A stretch of DNA of 64,000 nucleotides from the NCBI RefSeq assembly GCF_001544495.1, contig NZ_FCNZ02000026.1, forward strand, positions 1 to 64,000, read 5' to 3'. The position numbers and the translations under genes were made by a program. Under the pieces are notes generated by a model. It ran no database searches and was not told the DNA's origin. It saw only the letters and a list, made by a program, of their open reading frames with translations. Positions within the stretch are counted from its first letter, which is position 1. Each line of letters opens with the position of its first letter. Below are positions 1-8,373 of this stretch, one piece after another. The DNA is from Caballeronia telluris. GTDB taxonomy: Bacteria; Pseudomonadota; Gammaproteobacteria; Burkholderiales; Burkholderiaceae.

Positions 1-74
1 GAACAGGACCGTGAAACGACTCCACGCCGATGATAGTGCGGATCTCCCGTGTGAAAGTAGGTAATCGTCAGGCT
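1..74 (+). rRNA. rrf: 5S ribosomal RNA, 3' part
   Basis: The window opens inside a 5S rRNA gene. The bases match the second half of beta-proteobacterial 5S rRNA, including GAAACGACTCCACGCCGATG and the closing strand GTAATCGTCAGGC, which pairs with the missing 5' end. The 5' part and the rest of the rRNA operon lie to the left of the window. The exact 3' end is judged from the usual pairing and may be off by one or two bases. Confidence 0.95.
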
Positions 75-94
75 CCTCATGCGACAAGCAAATA

Positions 95-121
95 CCCCAC
101 CCCGCAAAGGTGGGGTTTTTT
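95..121 (+). terminator. Rho-independent terminator of the rRNA operon
   Basis: CCCCACC and GGTGGGG form a 7 bp stem around a 7-base loop and are followed by six T residues. It lies about 20 bp after the 5S rRNA, as expected for an rrn operon terminator. Confidence 0.9.
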
Positions 122-306
122 GCTTTGTGGATCGGTATTCGATACCTCAAAAAATCTATTCAAAAAGAGGATATTTTCGAGGGTTTTCAAAAATTAATTA
201 AATAATCGATCGTTATCGACTTTCATTTAATAGCGGCCCACAACTGCCAGCTCAGCTTTTCCTCTTCAGTCCGCCTCACCTTCCACGCTTACCTTCGTCC
301 TCAAAG

Positions 307-326
307 TACTGTATAAATATACAGTA
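307..326. promoter_or_regulatory. LexA operator (SOS box) for imuA-imuB-dnaE2
   Basis: The sequence TACTGTATAAATATACAGTA fits the CTGT-N8-ACAG LexA consensus and is a 20 bp palindrome apart from the central bases. It lies 66 bp before the imuA start, in an otherwise AT-rich 266 bp gap (126-391) with no gene. This is the known arrangement for LexA-controlled imuABC cassettes. Confidence 0.93.
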
Positions 327-391
327 AACGAGAGGTCACACGCAGCTCGCACTCCGAGCAGGCCCCTTCATTCGTATCGCAGCGGGGACCC

Positions 392-1288
392 ATGGGCGCA
401 GCAATTTCACTATTTGAACTCGGGGTGTCGTCGAGATTGCAGCGTCAGCTATGGCGCGGCAATCAGTTCAGCGACGCAGATTCCGGCGTCGTCTCAAGCG
501 GCCATCGGAAGCTTGATCGCGTATTGCCCGGCGCAGGCTGGATGACCGGCGTGCTCACCGAAGTGCTCGTCGAGGACAGCGGCGTCGGCGAGATGCGCCT
601 GCTCGCGCGCACGCTTCGCGAGTTGACGACGACCAAAGGCCGGTCCGTGGTCTTCGTGGCTCCGCCGTGGAAGCCTTTTCTGACGGCTTTTCGCGCGTGG
701 GGCATTGAGACGGAAAAGCTCTTCTGGGTCAAGGCGCCCGACGATCAGGCGCTCTGGGCGGCAGAGCAATCGTTGAAGCAGAAGGGCATCGGCGCGGTGT
801 TGATCTGGCTGCCGAAAGTGCGTCCGGAAGCCGTTCGGCGTCTGCAAGTGGCGGCGCAGGAATCGCAGGCGCTGGCGTTCCTGTTTCGTCCGATCGAAGC
901 AGCGTCGCAATCTTCGGCCGCACCGCTGCGCATGATCTGCCGGCCCGTGCTGCCCGACGATGCCCAGACGATGAACCGCCGGGAGTGGATGCAGCAGGTC
1001 ATGCTGGAGATCGACATCATCAAGCGGCGCGGTCCGTTGCTGGAAAAGCCGCTTCGTCTGCCATTGCCGCTGCAGATGCCGGCGCTGCCCGAACACGTCC
1101 GCCGCGCGCGCCTGGGCAAACCAGGCAAGTCGGGCCAGAAAGCACGAGAGGTCAATCATGTTGTGGATAGCGGTGACTTTGCCGCTTTTATCGCTAGAAG
1201 CAGTCAAGCCGCCATCGATGGCGACACCGGAACCGATCTCGAATTCGTCTGGAATGACGATCTCGTCGGACCCGTCGATCGAAGATGA
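392..1288 (+). CDS. imuA: ImuA, SOS mutagenesis accessory protein
   Basis: A 298-residue protein of the ImuA family (also called SulA-like or RecA-like). It works with ImuB and DnaE2 in error-prone translesion synthesis after DNA damage. The N-terminal half has a RecA-type fold signature (SGHRKLDRVLPGAG at about residues 36-49), but the Walker A Gly-Lys-Thr is absent (EDSGVGEMRL instead), so RecA-like ATP binding is doubtful. It is first in an operon behind a LexA box. The ATG at 392 follows a GGGG stretch. Its 3' end overlaps imuB by 131 bp in another frame, which is unusually long. The assignment rests on gene order and family resemblance. Confidence 0.9.
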   Translation: MGAAISLFELGVSSRLQRQLWRGNQFSDADSGVVSSGHRKLDRVLPGAGWMTGVLTEVLVEDSGVGEMRLLARTLRELTTTKGRSVVFVAPPWKPFLTAFRAWGIETEKLFWVKAPDDQALWAAEQSLKQKGIGAVLIWLPKVRPEAVRRLQVAAQESQALAFLFRPIEAASQSSAAPLRMICRPVLPDDAQTMNRREWMQQVMLEIDIIKRRGPLLEKPLRLPLPLQMPALPEHVRRARLGKPGKSGQKAREVNHVVDSGDFAAFIARSSQAAIDGDTGTDLEFVWNDDLVGPVDRR

Positions 1289-2798
1289 AGGCGCGCCGTG
1301 CTTCGCGCTCTCCGATCACGCGCGCATCCTGCTGCCGGATCTCATCGCGTTCCGGCTCGGCGTGCGGCCGGGCAGCACGCGCTCGCATGCGTTCGCGCTC
1401 GCGCCGCGGCTGACCTTGCTCGCCGTCGACGTTCGGCTCGAAACGCAGGCGTTGGAAGCCGTTGCGCTGGCGTTGCTGACTTTTACGCCCAAAGTCGTGT
1501 TGGCGCAGGCGAACACGGTGTTGCTCGAAGTCGGCGCGAGCGTGCGTCTTTTCGGCGGCATGAAAACGCTGCTGTCGAAGGTGACGTCGACCGTGAAAGG
1601 CTGCGGCTTTACGTCGCGGATGGGTTGCGCGCCCACCGCGTGGGGTGCGTGGCTGCTTGCGCATGCACGCACGCGCCGGGTGCTGCGGCGCACGCGCATC
1701 GTGAAAGAGACGTCCCTCGCGCGCGTTCTCGATGTCCTGCCGGTGTCGCTGCTGCCCTCGGCGATGACGCACGGCAATCTTTTCGAGCAGATCGGCTGCA
1801 ATACGCTCGGCGATCTGCGTCGCTTGCCGCGCGCGGGCGTGGCGCGCCGTTTTGGCGGCGACGTTCTGCAACTGGTCGCGCAGGCTTACGGTGAGGCGCC
1901 CGATCCGCGCGAAGCGTTCTGCGCGCCGGCGTCGTTCGAGGCGCGGCTCGAATTGCAGGCGCGCGTCGAGAGTGCGGAGGCGTTGCTGTTCGCCGCGCGC
2001 CGGCTGGTGTTGCAGCTCGCGGGCTGGCTGAGCGCGCATCACGCGGCTGTCAGCGAGTTCACGCTGTATCTCGCGCACGAACTGGCCGCGCGCCATGCGC
2101 CGAAAACGTCGACGCTGAAGGTTGCGTGGGCTGTCCCGACGCGCGACGCCGACCACGTTCTCTGGCTTTTGCGCGAGAAGCTGAACCAGACGGCGCTCGC
2201 GGCACCGGTCATCGAAATGAAGCTGCTTGCGGATAAAGTCAGCGAGCATGCGCCGCCATCGGAGACGCTTTTTCCGATGCCGAATGCCGATAGCGAATCG
2301 ATGGCGCAATTGCTCGAACGGCTGAGCGCGCGGCTCGGCGCGGAGAACGTGCTGCAACTCGTCGCGCGCGACGATCATCGGCCGGAGGCGGCGATGGCCG
2401 TCGAGATCTACCAGCCGGCGCGGGAGGCGAAGACCAAACGCAGGAAGAAGACAGCCGCGCAACCCGCCGCGCAGGACAAAACCGCCGATACCGATTCTCC
2501 GGCCGAAACATCCGAAGAAGAACAGCCGCTTACCCTGCCGGATCTTGCGATGCCGTCGCAACCGAGGCCCTCGTGGATTCTGGAAGCGCCGCTCCGGCTG
2601 ATGTTGCGCAACGAGCGGCCGTTTTACCGGCGGCCGTTGAAGGTGATCAGCCGGACCGAGCGGATCGAAGCCGGCTGGTGGGACGGCAACGGCGTCCAGC
2701 GCGATTACTACATCGCCTCCGACGATCGCGGCCGCATGTTCTGGCTGTATCGCGAGCGCTTGTCGGGCGACTGGTTTTTGCACGGTTTTTTCGGGTGA
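1158..2798 (+). CDS. imuB: ImuB, catalytically dead Y-family polymerase-like protein
   Basis: A 546-residue Y-family DNA polymerase homologue (DinB/UmuC fold). ImuB proteins lack the polymerase acidic triad and act as the hub that links ImuA, DnaE2 and the beta clamp. The start MLWIAVTLPLLSLEA is the typical ImuB N-terminus, so the ATG at 1158 inside imuA is accepted. Residues about 420-460 form a low-complexity K/A/E/P linker. The C-terminus carries the ImuB-specific module (ERIEAGWWDG, RDYYIAS, GDWFLHGFFG). dnaE2 starts 8 bp after the stop, so the genes are very likely translated from one SOS-induced mRNA. Confidence 0.92.
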   Translation: MLWIAVTLPLLSLEAVKPPSMATPEPISNSSGMTISSDPSIEDEGAPCFALSDHARILLPDLIAFRLGVRPGSTRSHAFALAPRLTLLAVDVRLETQALEAVALALLTFTPKVVLAQANTVLLEVGASVRLFGGMKTLLSKVTSTVKGCGFTSRMGCAPTAWGAWLLAHARTRRVLRRTRIVKETSLARVLDVLPVSLLPSAMTHGNLFEQIGCNTLGDLRRLPRAGVARRFGGDVLQLVAQAYGEAPDPREAFCAPASFEARLELQARVESAEALLFAARRLVLQLAGWLSAHHAAVSEFTLYLAHELAARHAPKTSTLKVAWAVPTRDADHVLWLLREKLNQTALAAPVIEMKLLADKVSEHAPPSETLFPMPNADSESMAQLLERLSARLGAENVLQLVARDDHRPEAAMAVEIYQPAREAKTKRRKKTAAQPAAQDKTADTDSPAETSEEEQPLTLPDLAMPSQPRPSWILEAPLRLMLRNERPFYRRPLKVISRTERIEAGWWDGNGVQRDYYIASDDRGRMFWLYRERLSGDWFLHGFFG

Positions 2799-2806
2799 CG
2801 GGAAAA

Positions 2807-5800
2807 ATGAACTTCGGAAAATCTGCGTTCTCGCGTGCCATGAAGACGTCGGCGTTCTTGCCCGACTATGCCGAGTTGCATTGCCTCAGCAACTTTTCGT
2901 TTCTGCGCGGCGCCTCGCATCCGCAGGAACTGACCGAGGCGGCGTTGGAAAACGGTTACACCGCGCTCGCGATCACCGACGAATGCTCGCTCGCCGGTGC
3001 CGTGCGCGCGCACGGCGCGATCAAGGAGTTGGAAGCGCAGGCGAAAGCGGCCGCCGATGCCGCCTCGAAAGCCGGCCAGCCGATGCCGGAAATACGGATG
3101 CTGAAGCTCGTCATCGGCAGCGAGCTGAATCTCACCGATGCCGACGGCGCGCCGTTCTGCACGCTGATCGCGCTTGCAACCAATCGCGCAGGTTACGGCA
3201 ATCTGTCGGAACTGATTTCGCTCGGACGTTCGCGTGAACGTAAAGGGAGCTATCGGCTGACGCCCGAGGATTTCACGAATCCGGAGGCATTGTCGGACGA
3301 TGCGACGGATCTGCGCGGCGACGTCGCGCATCTGAAGCATTTGCCCGATTGCCTGCTGATCCTCGTTCCGCAACGCTCGGCGACGCTTTCGCAAACGCTC
3401 GACTGCGCGCATTGGCTCGCGGGTTTCGCCGCCGGCCGTGCGTGGCTCGCGCTGGAGCTTTGGCAGGACGGCAGCGACGACGAACGCCTCGCGTCGTCGC
3501 GGCTGATCTCGCAGGAGAGCGGTCTGCCGCTCGTCGCGGCGGGCGGCGCCCTGATGCACGCGCGCTCGCGCAAGCCTTTGCAGGACACGCTGACCGCAAT
3601 CCGGCTGAACCGTCCGCTCGCGGAATGCGGCTACGCGCTCGAAGCGAACGCCGAGCGGCATTTGCGCACGCGCTTGCGGATCGGCGCGCTGTATCCGCCG
3701 GAAGCGATCGCGGAAACGCTGAAGATCGCGGCGCGCTGCACCTTCGAACTCGACGAACTGCAATACGAATATCCGGAAGAACTCGTGCCGGCGGGCGAGA
3801 CGCCGGCGAGCTATCTCCGCAAGCGCGTCATGGCGGGCGCGCTCGAACGCTGGCCGGACGGACTCGACGCGCGCACGATCGCGCAAATCGACAAGGAACT
3901 GACGCTCGTCGCGGAACTGAAGTACGAGAAATACTTCCTGACGGTCTACGACATCGTCGCGTTCGCGCGCAGCCAGAAAATTCTCTGTCAGGGACGCGGC
4001 TCGGCGGCCAATTCGATCATCTGCTATTGCCTGCACATCACCGAAATCGATCCGGTGAGCATGGACATGCTGGTCGAGCGCTTCATCTCGCGCGCGCGCA
4101 ACGAGCCGCCCGACATCGACGTCGATTTCGAGCATCAGCGCCGCGAAGAAGTCATTCAGTACATTTATCGCAAGTACGGGCGGCATCGCGCGTCGCTCGC
4201 GGCGTCGCTCATCACGTATCACACGCGAAGCGCGCTGAAGGATGTCGGCAAGGCCCTGGGATTGGATGCGTCGCTGATCGAGCGGATCGGCAAGTCGCAG
4301 CAGTGGTGGGATGGGCCGGCGGCGGTCGCCGGCTATCTGGCGGAAGCCGGCTTCAGCGAGGACTCGCACATCACGCAGCATCTGATTCGCCTGACGCGCG
4401 AGTTGCGCGGCTTTCCGCGGCATTTGTCGCAGCACGTCGGCGGCTTCGTGATCGCGCGCGACAAGCTGTCGCGGCTCGTGCCGATCGAGAATGCGGCGAT
4501 GAAGGACCGCTGCGTGATCCAGTGGGACAAGGACGACATCGACGCGCTCAAGCTCCTGAAAGTCGACGTGCTCGCGCTCGGCATGCTGTCGGCGGTGCGC
4601 CGCGCGCTCGAATTCGTCGCGTTGAGGCGCGGCTTGCCGGATTTTCCGGTGCAGCGCATTCCCCGCGAGGACAAGGCGGTCTACGAAATGTGCTGTCACG
4701 CCGACACCATCGGCGTGTTCCAGATCGAATCGCGCGCGCAGCAGGGCATGTTGCCGCGTCTTAAGCCGCAGAAGTATTACGACCTCGTGATCGAGGTCGC
4801 GATCGTGCGGCCCGGGCCGATTCAGGGCGGAATGGTGCATCCGTATCTGCGCAGGAAGCAGGGGCTGGAGGCGGCGGATTATCCGAAGGAGGAATTGCGG
4901 CCGGTGCTCGAACGGACGCTCGGCGTGCCGATCTTTCAGGAACAGGTGATGAAGCTCGCGATGGTCGCGGCGGGTTACACGGCCGAGGAAGCGGATAAAT
5001 TGCGGCGCGCAATGGCGGCCTGGCGTCGCGGCGGTCATCTCGAAAAATATCAGGCCGATCTGATGACGAAGATGCTGGCGCGCGGTTACGAGCGGGAATT
5101 CGCGGAGCGTGTCTGCAAGCAGATCGAGGGTTTCGGCGAGTACGGCTTTCCCGAGAGCCACTCGGCGAGCTTTGCGCTCCTCGTGTATGTCAGCGCGTGG
5201 ATCAAGCGCTACGAGCCGGCGGCGTTTCTGGCGGGCCTTCTGAACAGCCAGCCACTCGGGTTCTACTCGCCGTCGCAACTCGTGCAGGACGCGAAGCGGC
5301 ACGGCGTGCGCGTGTTCGCGCCCGATGTTTCGCTGAGCGACTGGGAATCGGTGCTCGAAAAGCCGGAAGGGCGCGGCGAGCGGATCGTGTTCGACGTCGA
5401 CATGGCGGTGCGCCGTCAGCAGTTCTACAGCACGCCGATGCCGAAGCAAGTCCTCAGGAAAACCGTGCGGCGCGCGGCGCGGCGGCTTGCCGCGAGGATC
5501 GGCGAGCCGTCGAAGGCGTATGGGGCCCGCGGGCCGGGCGTGCGGATCGGCCTGCAGCTTCTCAAGGGTTTTCCGCAGGCCGCGGCCGAGCGCATCATGG
5601 CCGCGCGCCGCGTCGCGCCGTTTGCCGACGTCGACGATCTCGCGCGCCGCGCCGCGCTTTCGCGCCGCGAACTCGACGCGCTCGCGGCCGGCAACGCGCT
5701 CGCGAGCATCGCGGGGCATCGGCGGCAGGCGTGGTGGGCGGTCACGGCGCAGCAACAGGTGCCGGAACTGCTGCGCGACGCGCCGATGGCCGAAGCGCCG

Positions 5801-6238
5801 CTCGCGTTGCCCCAGGCGCCGGAGGGCCGCGAGATCGTCGACGATTACGCGAGTCTCGGCCTAACGCTGAATCGCCATCCGCTCGCGCTCTTGCGGCCGC
5901 GCCTCGCGCAGATGCGCTTTAAGACCGCCGCCGAACTCGCGCATTATCGCAACGGGCGCGCGGCGCGGGCGTGCGGCATCGTCACGGTGCGGCAGAGGCC
6001 GGGCACGGCGAACGGCACGATTTTCGTGTCGATCGAGGACGAGACCGGCGCGATCAACGTGATCGTGTGGCCGGGACTCGTCGAGAAAGCGCGCAAGGTG
6101 TTGCTCGGCGCGTCACTGCTGGCGGTGTACGGCGTCTGGCAATGCGAGGGCGAAGTACGGCATCTGGTGGCGCAGCGGCTCGAAGACCACAGCGGATTGC
6201 TCGGGCGCCTCGCCACTGCGAGCCGCGATTTTCACTGA
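2807..6238 (+). CDS. dnaE2: DnaE2, error-prone DNA polymerase III alpha subunit
   Basis: A 1143-residue C-family polymerase of the DnaE2 (ImuC) type that performs translesion synthesis with ImuA and ImuB. An N-terminal PHP domain begins at YAELHCLSNFSFLRGASHP. The palm carries the catalytic PDIDVDF motif near residue 434. A C-terminal OB-fold (GIVTVRQRPGT, then INVIVWPGL) ends the protein. ATG 2807 is chosen because it lies 8 bp after imuB. ATG 2840 also lies before the conserved region but has no ribosome site. The last 7 bp overlap the convergent gene on the minus strand. Length is normal for the family. Confidence 0.95.
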   Translation: MNFGKSAFSRAMKTSAFLPDYAELHCLSNFSFLRGASHPQELTEAALENGYTALAITDECSLAGAVRAHGAIKELEAQAKAAADAASKAGQPMPEIRMLKLVIGSELNLTDADGAPFCTLIALATNRAGYGNLSELISLGRSRERKGSYRLTPEDFTNPEALSDDATDLRGDVAHLKHLPDCLLILVPQRSATLSQTLDCAHWLAGFAAGRAWLALELWQDGSDDERLASSRLISQESGLPLVAAGGALMHARSRKPLQDTLTAIRLNRPLAECGYALEANAERHLRTRLRIGALYPPEAIAETLKIAARCTFELDELQYEYPEELVPAGETPASYLRKRVMAGALERWPDGLDARTIAQIDKELTLVAELKYEKYFLTVYDIVAFARSQKILCQGRGSAANSIICYCLHITEIDPVSMDMLVERFISRARNEPPDIDVDFEHQRREEVIQYIYRKYGRHRASLAASLITYHTRSALKDVGKALGLDASLIERIGKSQQWWDGPAAVAGYLAEAGFSEDSHITQHLIRLTRELRGFPRHLSQHVGGFVIARDKLSRLVPIENAAMKDRCVIQWDKDDIDALKLLKVDVLALGMLSAVRRALEFVALRRGLPDFPVQRIPREDKAVYEMCCHADTIGVFQIESRAQQGMLPRLKPQKYYDLVIEVAIVRPGPIQGGMVHPYLRRKQGLEAADYPKEELRPVLERTLGVPIFQEQVMKLAMVAAGYTAEEADKLRRAMAAWRRGGHLEKYQADLMTKMLARGYEREFAERVCKQIEGFGEYGFPESHSASFALLVYVSAWIKRYEPAAFLAGLLNSQPLGFYSPSQLVQDAKRHGVRVFAPDVSLSDWESVLEKPEGRGERIVFDVDMAVRRQQFYSTPMPKQVLRKTVRRAARRLAARIGEPSKAYGARGPGVRIGLQLLKGFPQAAAERIMAARRVAPFADVDDLARRAALSRRELDALAAGNALASIAGHRRQAWWAVTAQQQVPELLRDAPMAEAPLALPQAPEGREIVDDYASLGLTLNRHPLALLRPRLAQMRFKTAAELAHYRNGRAARACGIVTVRQRPGTANGTIFVSIEDETGAINVIVWPGLVEKARKVLLGASLLAVYGVWQCEGEVRHLVAQRLEDHSGLLGRLATASRDFH

Positions 6239-7167
6239 GTTTCCCGAGTCCGTGCGCGCGGATAGTTTGCGAGTACCTGCGCGATCGCGGTATCGAACGG
6301 CGTCCGGCGGCCGATGCCGAGCGCCTCGAGCACGCTGGAATCCAGATGGCAATCGCGCGGACGCGGGGTCGAGTCGGTGGGCGTGCGCTGCGCGACGAGC
6401 CTGGCGTCGACCTTCAACACGCGCGCGATGCGCTCGGCGATGTCGAACTTCGTCATCGGCTCGTCGCCGGACCATTGCGTGATGCCGCCAATCGTCTCGC
6501 CGCGTGCGTGGCGCTCGATCATCTGGCGGATCACGACGGCCACGTCCGGCGTGAAAGTCGGATAGCGCGTCGCCCACGCGTCCATCGTGGCGGGCGCGGC
6601 GCCGCTTTTCGCCGATTCGACGATGGCCGGCGTCAGGCTCGTGACCGCCGATTCGTTCCAGTCGAGCACCGGGCCGTAAAGGAGCGGCAGTCGCAACACG
6701 CAGGCTTTCGCGCCGGAGTCGATGAGCGCGCGTTCGCCTTCGAGCTTGCTGCGACCGTAAGCGTTGAGCGGCGACGGCGGATCGTCGGGGAAATAGGGCG
6801 GCTTCGTGCCGTCGAAGACGTAGTCGGTCGAAATCGACAGCACCCACGCGCCGCGTTCGCGCGCGGCGCGGGCGATCGAGCGCAGCGCATCCACGTTGAG
6901 CGCGCGGGCGAGCGCGGGGTCGTTCTCGCACACGTCGGGGCGCCGCTCGGCCGCCGCCACCACGATCGCGTCGGGCGCTTCGCGGGCGATGAAACCGGAG
7001 ATCGCGGCGTCGTCACGAATATCGAGTTTCACGATCTGCGGCCCGACGCGGCTCCTCGCCGTGCGTACGACCTGCCAGCCGGCGACATCCGCGAGTTCGT
7101 TGGCGACCGCCCGTCCAAGCAGGCCCGACGCGCCGATCAGCGCGACTTTGAGACGCGACCCCGTCAT
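6232..7167 (-). CDS. RmlD-like NAD(P)-dependent sugar-nucleotide reductase
   Basis: A 311-residue extended short-chain dehydrogenase of the dTDP-4-dehydrorhamnose reductase / MAT2B-like group. The Rossmann glycine motif IGASGLLGRA is at residues 9-18, and the catalytic pair appears as YGRSKLEGE in the middle. The true substrate is unknown: no rhamnose or polysaccharide genes lie nearby, so a role in dTDP-rhamnose synthesis is not supported. The start codon ATG shares its A with the TGA stop of the copZ-like gene, which suggests translational coupling and a copper-induced message. It converges on dnaE2 with a 7 bp overlap. Confidence 0.8.
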   Translation of the reverse strand: MTGSRLKVALIGASGLLGRAVANELADVAGWQVVRTARSRVGPQIVKLDIRDDAAISGFIAREAPDAIVVAAAERRPDVCENDPALARALNVDALRSIARAARERGAWVLSISTDYVFDGTKPPYFPDDPPSPLNAYGRSKLEGERALIDSGAKACVLRLPLLYGPVLDWNESAVTSLTPAIVESAKSGAAPATMDAWATRYPTFTPDVAVVIRQMIERHARGETIGGITQWSGDEPMTKFDIAERIARVLKVDARLVAQRTPTDSTPRPRDCHLDSSVLEALGIGRRTPFDTAIAQVLANYPRARTRETQ

Positions 7168-7373
7168 CACGCGCCAGCGGACGAAACCACGGTGTAACCC
7201 GCTTCGTCGATGGCTTCCTTGAGCGCTTCGGCGGATTGGCTCGACTCGACGGCCACCTTGCCGCGCTCGAGATCGATGCGTACCTGCGCGGACGGATCGA
7301 CTTCCTGGATGGCGCGCGTGACGGCGCCGACGCAATGTTGGCAGCTCATGCCTTGAACTTCGAATTCAGTCAT
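7167..7373 (-). CDS. copZ: CopZ-like heavy-metal-associated domain protein
   Basis: A 68-residue single HMA domain. The metal site is GMSCQHC at residues 8-14, with the beta-alpha-beta-beta-alpha-beta pattern of copper chaperones. It should bind Cu(I) in the cytoplasm and pass it to an exporter, but no CopA ATPase is visible in the window. The ATG at 7373 is preceded by AAAGGACC and places the metal motif correctly. It is divergent from cueR across a CueR operator, and its stop overlaps the next gene by one base. Confidence 0.88.
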   Translation of the reverse strand: MTEFEVQGMSCQHCVGAVTRAIQEVDPSAQVRIDLERGKVAVESSQSAEALKEAIDEAGYTVVSSAGA

Positions 7374-7407
7374 CTTCGGTCCTTTCAAATCAACGATTGT
7401 TCTCATC

Positions 7408-7434
7408 GTATACCTTCCTATGGTTGGAAGGTGT
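7408..7434 (-). promoter_or_regulatory. CueR-type operator and -10 box between cueR and copZ
   Basis: The dyad ACCTTCC-N7-GGAAGGT (7412-7432) has the same half-sites and 7 bp spacing as the CueR site of Escherichia coli copA. On the minus strand it is followed by TATACG as a -10 box, giving the stretched 18-19 bp spacer typical of MerR-family promoters. This points to copper-induced transcription of the copZ side. The reverse direction has no comparable -10. Confidence 0.88.
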
Positions 7435-7465
7435 AGAGTCGAAAGATGATTTTTAGGAGTCAACG

Positions 7466-7852
7466 ATGAACATTGGAGAAGCAGCGCGCGAATCCGGCGT
7501 GACGGCGAAGATGATCAGGTATTACGAGAGCGTCGGTTTACTGGCGCCGGTCGGCCGCACGGCGTCGGGTTATCGCGTCTACAGCGCGCAGGAGGTGCAT
7601 GCGTTGCGTTTCGTGCGGCAGGCGCGGCGGCTCGGCTTTCTCGTCGAGGACATCCGCAAGCTGCTCGCGCTCTGGCAGGATCGCGCGCGCGCCAGCGCCG
7701 AAGTGAAAGCGATCGCGCTGGAACACGTCGCCGAGCTCGATCGGCGAATCGCGGAACTGACTGAAATGCGCGACACGCTGTCACATCTTGCGCGCCATTG
7801 CCACGGCGACGATCGTCCAGATTGTCCAATCCTGGAGCGCCTCTCGCAGTGA
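7466..7852 (+). CDS. cueR: CueR, copper-responsive MerR-family regulator
   Basis: A 128-residue MerR-family activator. The N-terminal winged helix begins MNIGEAARESGV and contains MIRYYESVGLL. A dimerisation coiled coil follows. The C-terminal loop has CHGDDRPDC, two cysteines seven residues apart, which is the Cu(I)/Ag(I)/Au(I) binding signature of CueR. It has AGGAG seven bases before the ATG. The divergent copZ-like gene and the shared dyad make it the obvious regulator of that operon. Confidence 0.93.
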   Translation: MNIGEAARESGVTAKMIRYYESVGLLAPVGRTASGYRVYSAQEVHALRFVRQARRLGFLVEDIRKLLALWQDRARASAEVKAIALEHVAELDRRIAELTEMRDTLSHLARHCHGDDRPDCPILERLSQ

Positions 7853-7957
7853 GCAAGAGCGCATGCACCAAAGAAGAGCATTTTTGGCCCGATGGGGGCA
7901 TTTCAGATCGGTAGAATCGAGAAAATATGAAGAAAAACAGCCACTTGTCTTAATCCG

Positions 7958-7984
7958 GTGCATGCACCATTCCGAAACGGAATG
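7958..7984. repeat. Pair of palindromes upstream of the DUF3563 gene
   Basis: GTGCATGCAC (7958-7967) is a perfect 10 bp palindrome. It is followed directly by CATTCCG-AAA-CGGAATG (7968-7984), a 7 bp hairpin with a 3-base loop. They lie 45-70 bp before a TATAAT box, a suitable place for a regulator site. The regulator is unknown. Confidence 0.6.
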
Positions 7985-8028
7985 CACGTTATTCATGCAT
8001 TTCACTAACACATACGGTGCAGTTTCGC

Positions 8029-8071
8029 TATAATTCGGGTTAACCCTTTAGAGGGAAATCCCTGACCCGAA
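8029..8071 (+). promoter_or_regulatory. Promoter -10 box and structured leader of the DUF3563 gene
   Basis: TATAAT at 8029-8034 is a consensus -10; the -35 is poor (CTAACA around 8005). The leader starts at once with TTCGGGT (8034-8040) able to pair with ACCCGAA (8065-8071), enclosing a smaller CCCTTTAGAGGG hairpin. The weak -35 fits activator-dependent transcription, but that is inference. Confidence 0.5.
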
Positions 8072-8107
8072 CTGCCGGGGATTCAACCGCAATCCTTGGA
8101 GAACATC

Positions 8108-8254
8108 ATGTTTGCTTATCTGCTCGAAAAACTCAGCGTCTGGTTTGAAACCGCAGAACGCCGCCGTCGCGAAGAATATCTGGCTCAATCGTCGGATATC
8201 GTGCAGCTGGAAAAGCGGATTCGCTCGCTCGAAACCAACGGCTACACGCTGTAA
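8108..8254 (+). CDS. DUF3563 family small protein
   Basis: A 48-residue protein starting MFAYLLEKLSVWFE and rich in Arg and Glu in its middle (ERRRREEY). It matches the DUF3563 family, which is common in Burkholderia and has no known function. It looks like a short amphipathic helix followed by a charged helix, with no export signal. TTGGAG lies about 8 bases before the ATG. A strong -10, a structured leader and its own terminator suggest an abundant single-gene transcript. Confidence 0.85.
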   Translation: MFAYLLEKLSVWFETAERRRREEYLAQSSDIVQLEKRIRSLETNGYTL

Positions 8255-8285
8255 GTTCTCGGCGCCGAACCCCGGCTGAGTATTG

Positions 8286-8311
8286 AAAAGCCCCGCATCG
8301 CGGGGCTTTTG
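8286..8311. terminator. Bidirectional terminator
   Basis: AAAAGCCCCGC and GCGGGGCTTTT form a hairpin with a 3-base loop and T or A runs on both sides. It serves the DUF3563 gene on the plus strand and probably the DUF305 gene on the minus strand. Confidence 0.9.
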
Positions 8312-8373
8312 TCATTTCTGGGCCGCACTTTCGTGCATCGGCGCAGACTGCGAAGCGTCGGTTTCAGCCGATG

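Noticed and set aside
2708-5755. A 1015-codon open frame on the minus strand opposite dnaE2
   Set aside because: It is the mirror of a GC-rich coding gene; its product is Arg/His-rich with no domain, and dnaE2 is certain.
6232-7167. A rhamnose biosynthesis gene rmlD
   Set aside because: The fold fits, but no rmlA, rmlB, rmlC or polysaccharide genes are near, and the genetic link is to copper.
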